DNA of 46,803 nucleotides from Azolla pinnata. Its lineage: Eukaryota; Streptophyta; Polypodiopsida; Salviniales; Salviniaceae. Under the pieces are notes generated by a model. It saw only the letters and a list, made by a program, of their open reading frames with translations. It did no database searches and was not told the DNA's origin. Below, in pieces: positions 36,344-46,743 of this stretch. A program made the translations under genes and the position numbers. The stretch spans positions 1-46,803 of the forward strand of contig JBBBWG010028611.1 of NCBI GenBank assembly GCA_037176905.1, in the 5' to 3' direction. Numbering within the stretch: position 1 is the first letter of the stretch; each line of letters opens with the position of its first letter.

Positions 36344-36460
36344 TCTGCGATGATGGCGATGAAAAAACTCGAGACTTTGTCGCGGTATTCTTTTTTGCTG
36401 GTTGCCAGGAAATCATGGACGATCGCATAGCAGCTGATGGGTAGGTACACCTCAGAGGAG

Positions 36461-36692
36461 CAACATAGCACTGAATGGTGGTTTCAACANNNNNNNNNNN
36501 NNNNNNNNNNNNNNNNNNNNNNNNNNNNNNNNNNNNNNNNNNNNNNNNNNNNNNNNNNNNNNNNNNNNNNNNNNNNNNNNNNNNNNNNNACATAGCACTG
36601 AATGGTGGTTTCAGCAACATAGCACTGAATGGTGGTTTCAGCAACATAGCACTGAATGGTGGTTTCAGCAACATAGCACTGAATGGTGGTTT
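36461..36692 (+). repeat. 27-bp minisatellite in the dead U-box exon of copy 5
   Basis: The unit codes E-W-W-F-Q-Q-H-S-T when read in one frame. One unit precedes the N gap and four follow it, exactly 27 bases apart (for example ACATAGCACT at 36590 and 36617). The unit aligns codon for codon with the U-box segment E-Q-W-L-Q-K-H-D-T of copy 2, so it arose by amplifying 9 codons of the U-box exon. Confidence 0.9.
36490..36589. other. assembly gap of 100 N
   Basis: Exactly 100 N, the usual placeholder for a gap of unknown size, lies inside the 27-bp minisatellite. The true repeat number is therefore unknown and probably larger than shown. Confidence 0.98.
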
Positions 36693-37069
36693 CCCCCATG
36701 ACAAATCCGAGGCGTCGATCACCAGAATGTCATTTCTAACTGTGCAAAGCTCGATCTGCGATCAAGGAACAGACGGATAAAAGCCAAAACCATTTTCCTT
36801 TGAGAATCATAATTCTACCTGTGATGCATATATATGTATATTTGTATAAAACATATACATATATGCATGCATAACACATGTGTAGTGTACACTGTATATG
36901 CATACATATGTGTGTGTGTGTGTGTGTGTGTGTCTGTTGTATACAAATTAGTATGTATCTATATGGCAAGTTGTTTCTTTTGATTTGCAAGCCAAGAGTA
37001 TTTTGTATAGCTAAACCTGATAACCTCTGGCAATCATCATCAATCCCCTTCCCTTTCCTTTGTAAAAAA

Positions 37070-37083
37070 AGCTGCATAAAACA
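37070..37083 (+). promoter_or_regulatory. conserved 3'-flank element AGCTGCATAAAACA (copy 5)
   Basis: Exact match to the element in copies 1, 2 and 4, in the same TTTCCTTTGTAAAAA context as copy 4. Confidence 0.4.
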
Positions 37084-38478
37084 GACTTGACTCCTATGGG
37101 CCTCAGCAGCAGGGCCGTAACAATGGAATTTCGTTGAAAATTCAGCGAAATCCTAGTGTAGACAGTAAAATCCTGAAATTGATTGTCACTGTATAGCATG
37201 GAATTGTGCCGAAATGGCCCATGCATCATGGAATTTGCTCCTCCAGCATTCTTGTTTCTGCATGAAAACTGTTCTTTTTTTTTAAATCTGGTGTTGAAAT
37301 TGGTGTTTTGGGCAGTAAAAGCATGTCTGTATGTGGCAGTGCAGTTCTTTTTCTTATGCTTCATTTTGGGGGCCCAAATTTGTGATGAGGATATCTGTAT
37401 ATCACTTGTAGCTAGAGATCAAAGAGTTCTGATCGTTCTGTGATATGCTTTATGGATCGTATGGAATCGATCTTATCAGTGCAAATCATATTGAATTTGA
37501 TCAAGCCCATCAGCTCAAACGGAATCGGATCAATCTCCTCAGTGCACTCGAGGCTCAGATCGTATTGAATCGATTCCATCCGATCATCATCGTATGGAAT
37601 CCAGCAGATCAGCTCAGGCGGAATCGGATCGATCTCCCCCCAGCTCAGAAAAATGTGGAATCGAAAGCTTTTTCCCTCGACGATGCCACAAATCGATTCG
37701 GCCGATGTATATACCAAACTCGGTGGATTGAGCCATACTTTCTAGATCTCACCATAAACCACCAATTCTGTGGACACCTGTTGCTGCTTTGGGACGTCGT
37801 GGGTGGTTGTTGTCCAGCAATTCACAAGCTGGCTTGTACAACACCCCGAGATCTCTTACTCTCTTTCGTTCGATCCCATGTTAAGGCTTTCTGAGCCTAG
37901 GCCATATCTACGGACTGTGTGTACATATGAGTATATATTTCCCTTCTGAGATCTCTGTCATGAACAGTTCATTTTTCCATGTTCTCCATCCGGTCGTGGT
38001 GCCGCTTCATTCGCTAGCGGAGCTTCGATTTGCAGAAGAGCTCCAGGCGGCCGGCTTCTGACCGATACATATGCATCTGTAACACCGATTGCAGATTGCT
38101 AGGAAATGTACAAATTCCCTCAAAATGTATTTGTTCCGTACCTTTTGGGCCAGTGCGGGGTAGCTGCCAACGATTCTCTTCGAGTTCCCCACCACCCTTC
38201 CATCGTCTCGTTCCATGCACCGGGGATCAGATAGATTTGCTAGCATCCCGGTGTCTTGAAAATGTCGCAAGGGGTTGACCCTTAGGCCGACGTTCGGGAT
38301 TGACCCGTCCTCCAGATCGCGAACCATAGATCTCGGCCTTGGCGTATTTTGACCAAGACACAGACACAACCACAAACTCTGACACCGACACAGACATAGA
38401 AACAAACAAAAACACAAGCACAAACACAAACATCAGCAAAGACACAAAACACAGGCAATAGACATCGAGACAATAAGG

Positions 38479-41400
38479 ATGCATTCTGTGAAGGAGTACA
38501 AGCAGAAGGTTGGTGTGGGTGTCAAAACGAGGTCGAGCAGCAGCTTCCAGGCCCTGACATGGCTTTTAGACAACATTAACAGGGCACCAACGCCATCGGC
38601 ATCACCATCACCATCACCATCGTGGGCAAGCAATGGCGTAAGAGATGGAGTCACTGTGGTCCTCATCCACGTCTACGAGACGATTCGATGGATCGTGACA
38701 CCTAGTATGTTTGGTTTTCCCGATTCTCGACACCGATCTCTCGAAGCTTTTTCGCGGAAATCTGGCTTGAACCCCCCCGAGTTCTGATCTCCCTCGAAGC
38801 CACACATCGCTTTCGAAAAGGCCAGTTTGTGGGCATGATTACCCAATAGTCCGGGCCCGATGGTTTCCAGAAGATGAAGCCAGATGTGAGCTCTGGCTCT
38901 GAGCAACTGGAGTTCGATCCTCGAGGCCATGGAGTGATGTGGAGTGGAGTTTCAAGAATCCATGGCTGAATGGGGAAGAACATGCTTTTGCAAGTTCTAT
39001 GCAGCTTCTCATGCTTTGTGTCTTGCTGCCATACAATACTTTTTTGTGTTGTCTATGCTTTTGTAGAATTGTTTGGGCCATGATGCAATTGTTTGCTTCC
39101 TTGTGTTCCTGCAAACTCCCCATTTGGAAGCATCACCATCTTCTTCTTCATCTTCATCTTCCTCTTCCTCTTCAAGAGTTTCAAGGAGGAAGATGCAAAA
39201 CACATGCATTCATGAATGCAGGTGTTTGTTTATGTAGATGGATATCTGTGCCTGGCTATGCATGTTTTCTGCCTGGAAATACCACCATCACCATGACCAT
39301 CACCATCATGGCCTTCAATGGGAGAGAAAGATTGCAGATGAAGAGCATGATGCATTCATCAGTGATGTATGTAAGAGTGGTGTATGTGCTGTTGATTGTG
39401 GAAGGAGATAATGGGTTTGTTCTGTTTCTCTTTGTGTGCCTGCTTTTGTCTAGTGGGCACCAAGGTCCCTGTCTCGGAAGTCAGTCCTGCCATTGTGGAA
39501 AGATACAGAAACCAGAAGCGCAGGGAAGCCGAGGAGGCACTGGCTCCCTACACCAGCCTATGCCAGGAGAGACAGGTTCATAATATTTGTGTCCGTGATC
39601 TCGTGCATTGGAGTTTGATGATCTCTTTTATTGTCTTTCTGGATCCTTTAACATACTCTAGAATTTGGTCAATAAAATCCATGTCTTTCTGGATCCATGA
39701 ACTGAATTGTCGCAACAGAACATATATGATGCTTGATGCTTGAGGCTTGATGCTTGATGCTTGACGCTTGATGCTTGATGCTTGACGCTTGATGATGGCC
39801 AATGTGTACATAATGCTTTTGATGCTTTTTGATGTTTTTGACGCTTTGATGGTCGATGCGTGGCGATGCATGGTGGTGGTGCTGGATGATGGCGATTGAT
39901 GTCGTGTTGACCAAAATGATACTTAATAATGATAGATGTTTGATAATGGTTGATGATTTTTTGTCAGTTTGATTTGAGAATAGGTCAATGCAGAGGTGCA
40001 TTTGATAGAGGGTGACTCAATTGAGAGAGAGCTCTTGTCTCAAATACTCAGGCTTGAGCTCACTGATCTTGTGTTAGGAACATCACTTGCCAATCCTTTT
40101 GCAAGGCATGTCATAGGAATCAACCATAGACCTCACTAGAAGATTATGTTACATTGACTGATTTTTTGAACTCTATGTATAAGCTGATTCTATGTGGTCA
40201 TTTGCTCCTCTTTTCTCATTTAGGGATTTGAGAGTAAGGAGCATTACAGAACATGTGGTGAGACATGCACCGAGATCCTGCACCGTCGTGGTCGTACGGG
40301 AAGGAAGGCTTTTCTCGATGAAAAGAGCAACAGAATCCATGTCTTTGATGAACTTTCTATTCAGTGATTTCAATAACATACCTGATGATTTGAGCGAAGG
40401 TTTACAGAACAACAACTACAGGAAAACAATTAAATTGTGTGACTTTATTCATTTCTGATCGATCATGTTGTTAGCATGTCTAAAATGCAATGCATTGTTT
40501 TTTTATCATTTGTAGATGGTTCCATTGGCGGATTTGGGAGACGAAATCCTTCACGCTCGGAGTCATTTGCAAACCATTCTGTGGAGAGAGACATTCATAC
40601 GGGACCTCAGGCACCGAATGAACCCGATAATAGAGGTGGAGACCATGTCGAGGTTGATTCAAATCTTGAACCTGAGGTAAGGGAAGAATCTATGCATGGA
40701 AGATGTGTGCGGGAAGGGGGAAGTTAAGATAGTATTTTTCTGTAAAGAAGAAGGAACGCACATAAAGAATCTTGTTGGTCTGATTGTATTTAGTAGATAA
40801 AATGGAAGAATACAAATGATTCTGGCTGTTTCTCGGAATCCTGAGAAATATTTGGGCATATATTGTAGGATCTACAGGCACCTGCTGATTCACTGGACAA
40901 TGAACTTTTGCTATCTACGCGTCGTATCAAAATGGAAACAAAGAACATCATTGAAATTGCCAGGCAAATGGTACAGCACGTTTATTTTCTTCTTCTTTGT
41001 CTTTGCTTATTCATAAGCACAATCATGTTACTAAGATCTGCGATTTGCGAGCAGAGCTTAGAGTCTGAAAGGAAACGAGAAGAGGCTTTGAAGGAAGCCG
41101 AGCAGCTAAGACGTCAATCCGTAGAAGATGCGAAAAGAGCGATGATGGATGAGTACGAGGAAATGCTTGCTGGAGAACGTTCGAAATTTGAAGAAAGCCA
41201 GCGCTCTCTGGACGAGCTAACGGCCAGAATCGATGAGTACGAAAGGAAGCTTGCTGAAGAGCGTGCGAAATGCGAAGAAGCATATGGAAAGCTGGAGCAT
41301 CTTACGGAGGAATTGGAAACAGAATCTCAGCTAAGGAGAGAAGCCGAAGAGCGAGCTTCGGTGGAGTCCATTGCCAAAAATGACGCCATTGCTGCGTTGG

Positions 41401-42976
41401 AGAGGATGCAGAGGGTGCTACATCGGTTGTACACAACTTACAGCTATGAGGACCTCCAGAAAGCTACAGATAACTTTGCTATAACTAACAAGCTTGGCGA
41501 GGGAGCATATGGGCCGGTGTTCAAAGGGAAGCTGCATCACATGTCAGTTGCCATCAAGTGTCTGGCTCAGGAAGGAGTACGTGGTCGTCAGTCGTTCGAG
41601 CGAGAGGTAGAAATACATTTTGTTCTTTCGTAAACCCCCGCATATACCGTATCATCATATACTAAAGTATGTCCAAACCTTTGCATGTGGTGTATAGATC
41701 GATATGTGAAAATAGAATTTCGATCTTGATTGCATCACCACATCTATGTATATACCCTGCGGTTTTTCTTCGTATTAGGTGGAGATTTTGGGGCAACTTC
41801 ATCATCCACACATGGTGATGCTTCTTGGAGCTTGCCCAGAGAATGGTTGCATAGTGTATGAGTATATGGCTAATGGAAGCCTTGCAGACCGGCTAGCATG
41901 CAAAGGTGGAACTCCTCCTCTACCATGGTATGTGAGGCTCCGGATCTGTGCCGAGGTAGCCACTGCGTTATTGTTCCTCCACTCTCGCTCTGAACCCATT
42001 GTGCACCGTGACCTCAAGCCCGGGAACATCTTGCTCGATCAAAACTTTGTGAGCAAAGTGAGCGACGTGGGCATCGCCAAACTTGTTCCGAATGATATAA
42101 CTTTGACTGTGACGATGAACAAGGAAACCTTGATGATGGGCACGATGGCGTATATCGATCCTGACTATCAACGCACCGGTATAGTTACCTGCGAGTCGGA
42201 TGTGTACGGGCTCGGGATCGTGATGCTTCAGATCTTGACGAAGCACCCAGCTGTGGGAGTCACCGAGCATGTCGAGGAAGCCATCGAAAATAACAAGTTC
42301 CATGAGGTTTTGGATGAATCCGCAGGGGCTTGGCCTCTCGAGAAAGCAATGGAGCTTGCAAAGCTGGCTTTGAGGTGTGCTGAACCTCGAAGGAAAATCC
42401 GTGCGAAACTAGAGAGTGAAGTTCTCCCCATCCTCAATAGTCTTCGAGTCTATGCCAATCAGGAAGCCGCCTCCACGTCATCCTCTAATGATGCGGAACC
42501 TGTCATCCCGAGTTTCTTCATCTGTCCCATATCTCAGGTTCGCCGTTCACACTCCTGAGTTATATCGTTTGTCTTCAATTTGGTGGTTGTATGAGCATGA
42601 TATCGATTTATACACATGCGGGATTCCCTCGATTTTAGGGAATCACACGGCAAAGAGTGCATCTTGATTACCATGTACATTGGATGGGAAGGGGAATGAA
42701 TCCTTCTCTTGAGACAGCTGGTGATGATGGAAGCGTGAGACTTTCTCTCTTTTATTTTCTTTTTTTTCTGATTGCCAGGAAATCATGATGGATCCATGCA
42801 TAGCAGCTGATGGATATACATATGAACGACGTATCATTGAAAAGTGGCTTGAGGGACATAACACATCACCCATGACTAATCTGGTTCTAGCTCACAAGAA
42901 TGTCATTCCGAATTATACTGTCCGATCTACAATCAAGGAGTGGATGGATAAACCTACGCCTCCAAATACAAGATAA
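38479..42976 (+). CDS. array copy 6: USP / coiled-coil / kinase / U-box protein, mosaic
   Basis: Nine exons: 38479-38704, 39454-39575, 39984-40105, 40224-40399, 40516-40676, 40878-40970, 41055-41606, 41779-42537, 42779-42976, giving 802 aa in phase. USP-like 1-175 with a short Ser-Pro insert; linker 216-300; long coiled coil about 301-410 (AKCEEAYGKLEHLTEELE is extra relative to copy 5); kinase about 425-710 with LGEGAYGPVF, VAIK, HRDLKPGN, SDVG and GTMAYIDPDYQRTG; U-box about 732-802 (CPISQ, MMDPCIAADGYTYE, SPMTN) ending TPPNTR. All key residues are present, so kinase and ligase activity are both plausible. The first seven exons are nearly identical to copy 5, but from the middle of exon 8 the sequence resembles copy 1. 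Intron 3 has a GC donor (40106). The 3' flank lacks the AGCTGCATAAAACA element. Confidence 0.88.
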
Positions 42977-43603
42977 GAATTCCTTCCAGAATCTTAAACT
43001 TGGGTGCGAATGTTTGAGTTGAGTCTGAACTATGTATGTACTTTTGCATACATATGTAAGTACATGTCTGCATGGATGGTATATATACGACATTCTTTGG
43101 TCCATTGATTCTTAGTCGCCATCGAGCCCAGTCACTTTGCATATTCGATTCCAAAACTTTTCTTGCAACCATTCATATAATTTTCCTCGCATGGTTGCAT
43201 AAGTCAAATCGCTCCTGTGCCTTGTAAATATATGCTCCAAATAATTCGTGGAATTTCATTTGCGTATGAAATTCCGGAAAAGCCATGATGTACATATACC
43301 TTACTCAGATCTAACTTCCACCATTTTTTTAAATTCTGATTATGAATGATTCTCCGATGCAGAATTGCCGACGCTGTTCGTTGTTGGAATGATTCCACTT
43401 CTTTGTTCCCAGTGTACTGTAATGTATGGGCTTTCCACAGGGTTGTGTGTGTTGTTTATTTGATACGATCCCAACCAAAACAGGGTATGGTAAGCAAATC
43501 TGGAACGATGCACATAAATTTCGGAGGAATCCAGCAAAAATGTCGCCAGGCATAGTTAACGGCTTTGATGATGGACCAGAAAAGCTGGCGCATGATGTAA
43601 TTT
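42977..43603. other. intergenic region after copy 6
   Basis: No gene is recognised. The first ~150 bases resemble the 3' flank of copy 2 (AACTTGGGTG, then TGAGTCTGA). The rest is AT-rich single-copy-looking sequence with only short open frames. Confidence 0.55.
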
Positions 43604-44230
43604 GATGATGAACTCCTTTATTTTTGCAATTTTTTGGTGACGAATGCAAAAGAAGGTCAGAAGAAAGAAGAAGTCTGGGGAGTACTTCTCAGCATGAGAA
43701 TTTGGACAACAATTCCTTTAACTTGCTTGGGAGAGCTGGATGGAAGAGAGCGAAGCACGGCGGAGTGCAAATTCTGAGCCTGAGGTAATTTGATGGACTC
43801 TTTGTTACAATGTTTTGTGGATAAATGCCAAAAAAAAGAAGATCAAAAGAAAGAGGGAGTCGGAGGAGTACTACTTTCTCAGCGATGAGAATTTGGATAA
43901 ACAAATCTCCTCTACCTTGCTTGGAGCAAGCACGGTATTGTGCGTATTCCTGAGCCCTGATGTAATTCGATGGCGAACTCTTTGTTAACAATCCTTTTTT
44001 TGGTGGGATGAATGCAAAAGAAGGAAGATCAGAAGAAAGAGGGGAAATTGGGAGCACTTCTTCTTCACTTCTCTGAGCAATGAGAAGTTTTTGGACAACA
44101 AAGTGAACTCTTTGTTCCAATCTTTTTCTTGTGGGATGAATGCAAAAGAGGGAAGATCAGAAGAAAGAGGACATGGGAGTGTGTTACTTCTTCTTCTCTG
44201 AGCAATGAGAAGTTCCTTCACCTTGCTTGG
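43604..44230 (-). repeat. tandem repeat of the lectin-kinase gene's 3' end
   Basis: Four diverged units start near 43610, 43796, 43975 and 44104. Each holds GAACTC(C)TTTGTT-like sequence, GAATGCAAAAGA(A/G)GG, AGATCAGAAGAAAGAGG and CTCTGAGCAATGAGAA. Two units (43727-43765 and around 43910) also contain ACTTGCTTGGGAGAGCTGGA / ACCTTGCTTGGAGCAAGCA, which matches the last codons and stop of the receptor kinase at 44218-44255. The gene's terminal coding sequence and 3' UTR have thus been tandemly copied downstream of it. Confidence 0.7.
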
Positions 44231-46743
44231 GATAGCTGGATGGAAGAGAGCGCAGTGGAGTGCATATCATCCTGGGCCTGATCAAAGTAGCTGGAGCTGG
44301 AGCTGGAAGAGGCAGAGCCATGGTTCGCGGCGGCCTCCTCGAGCAGGTGGGCATGCATCCTCGCAGCGAAGAGCGAGGAGGGAGGAGGATCGGGGACCGC
44401 GGCCTTCTTCTCCAGCATCTCCACAACCCTGGCGATGGAGGGCCTCGAGGAGATGTCCTCCTGGATGCACCACAGCGCGATGCGAACAACTCGGCGGATC
44501 TCGTCCTCAGGCACAGGGCTTCTTCCCTTGAGGAGCTTCGCATCGAGCAGCGGCTCGAGCTCATCCTTCCCCTCCAGCTCCGACGCATATAGAGGCAAGT
44601 ACATCGATCCATCTCTCGCCGATCGATCGAAGGACCTGCGGAAGCTGCGGCGGCCCGCGACGATCTCCAGCAAGACGATGCCGAAGCTGTAGACGTCGCT
44701 CTTCTCGGAGATGGTGAGGCTGGTGACCCACTCGGGCGCGAGGTAGCCGCGCGTGCCCCGCATCGTGGTGAAGACGACGGGGCCTTGATCGTGCTTGTGC
44801 AGGAGCTTGGCGAGGCCGAAGTCGGAGAGCTTGGCGTCGAAGCGCTCGTCGAGGAGGATGTTCTCGGGCTTGATGTCGCAGTGGATGATCTTCTCCCTGC
44901 AGCCGTTGTGGAGATACGCCAGGCCTCGCGCTGTGCCCAAGGCGATCCGATGCCTCGTCTCCCAATCCAGCACCGGTGAGTGCTTCTTCTCCTTGCTGCA
45001 ATCTCCATCTCCATCTCCATCTCCATCTCCATCTCCGTCATCTCCGTCGGAGAAGAGCCACTTGTCGAGCGATCCGTTGGGCAGGTACTCGTACACCAGG
45101 AGGCGGCGGGGCCCCTCCGCGCAGAAGCCGTGCAGCTGCACCAGATGCACGTGGTTGATCCGCCCGATGATGCTGACCTCGGCTTGGAATTCCTTCTGCC
45201 CTCGCCCCATGATGCCCTCGAGCTGCTTCACCGCGACTCCCCGCCCATCGGGCATCTTCCCTCTGTATACCGACCCGAATCCGCCTTCCCCGAGCTTGGT
45301 TTCGAATCCGTCGGTGGCGTCGTAGAGCTCCTCGAAGCTGAATCGCGTCGGCAAGCCGGGGATCGATTCCAGGAATAATGGATCGGCGGCGATGCTGCTG
45401 CTGCTGCCGCTGCTGCTGCGGTGGTGACGATGATTCCCGACAAGGAACGCCTTGCTGCTCCATGGATTCATCCTCTTCTTCGCCTTCTTCGCCTTGGAGT
45501 ACCAGTATGCAGATCCGCTCGCCGTGACGAAGACGGAGGAGATGGCTCCGGCCATGATGATGGGAAGCACAAAGGATGGGAGCCCTGATGAACCAGGATC
45601 GGCGATTACGCTGCTCGCGTTGTTGCTGCCGCCATCTCCGAGAGGATCCAGCTTCGCGTACAGGGCACGGCCAGGGGAGCCTGTCCTCTGTATGGTTCCG
45701 AGGCGATCGGCGAGGAAGCAGGATCGGGAATCGTTGTAGAAGAAGAAGAAGGCGCAGGAGCAATCGCGGGAGCAGAGGCGCATGCAGTCGGCGATGGTGA
45801 GCGCCCCTGGCGCCGGAGTGTCGAAGCGGTTGGAGAAGTACTCGAGCCCATCGCCGAGGTAATCGAATCTCGAGCTCAGAGTCGACAGGTCGAGGTCGAT
45901 GTTGTTGATGGAGCTGCTATTGCTGCTATTGCTGCTATTGCTGCTATTGCTGCCATTGCTGCTATTGCTGCCATTGCTGCCATTGCTGCCATTGCTGCCA
46001 TTGCTGCTATTGCTGATGCAGGAAGAAGATGGTGAAGAAGATGATGATGGTGAAGAAGAAGAAGGTGAGGAATTGGAATGGAAGCTCGGGCCGATGCAGC
46101 CACGGGTGATGTCGTCTGCATCGAGCTGTTGGAAGCCATCGGGGCAGCTGCATTGGGCCGATGGGGAGCTGCAGATGCCGCCGATGCCGCAATGCAGGGG
46201 GAGCTCGCAGGCGGATTTCGGGGCGAAGAACGTGGCGGTCCACACGTCGATCGTGTAGACCTCGATCTGGAAGCTCCCATCATGCTTCAAGTAAGCCCTG
46301 CACATCGACGCATTGCTCGCCCAAGTGATGGAAGAAGAAGCAGCAGCAGCAGAGCTGCTCATGTTCTGGTCCTCATCATCGGGAGAGCCCTCGATGAGGG
46401 TCAGCGAGCCGGGGCCAAGGAGAGCATAGTAGAAGCTGCTGTTGGACCCTGCTTTTCCCCCATCCGGTGCAAGCTGGACATGGCGAGGATCGCTGGACAT
46501 GCTCCAGTAAGTCGACGATCCGGAAGGCGAAAGAGATGACACCGAGAGCTTGAGGTCTCGATCGGCGGCGGCGAGCGATAGCGTGTAAAGGCCCGAGGCG
46601 AGCTTCTTGTTGGAGATGGTGCTGCTCCGGAGCTCCATGCCGCGGCTGCTTCTCAGGGATTGCCCGCAAAGGAGCGTGTCGGTGGGGTGGTCGAAGCTTT
46701 GCCAAACCACATCAATGCTGTTGATGCCGATGCTTGTGTTGGC

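Larger units (their letters stand above)
36344..38478. other. U-box remnant, 3' flank of copy 5 and promoter region of copy 6
   Basis: 36410-36780 is the ruined U-box exon with its minisatellite and N gap, ending with sequence like the copy 4 remnant (GATCACCAGAATGTCATTTC). 36790-37440 matches the 3' flank of copy 4. 37440-38478 matches the upstream region of copy 5 with small differences. No independent gene was found. Confidence 0.65.

Noticed and set aside
36461-36692. A CRISPR-like array
   Set aside because: Units are contiguous with no spacers, lie in a plant gene and derive from U-box codons.
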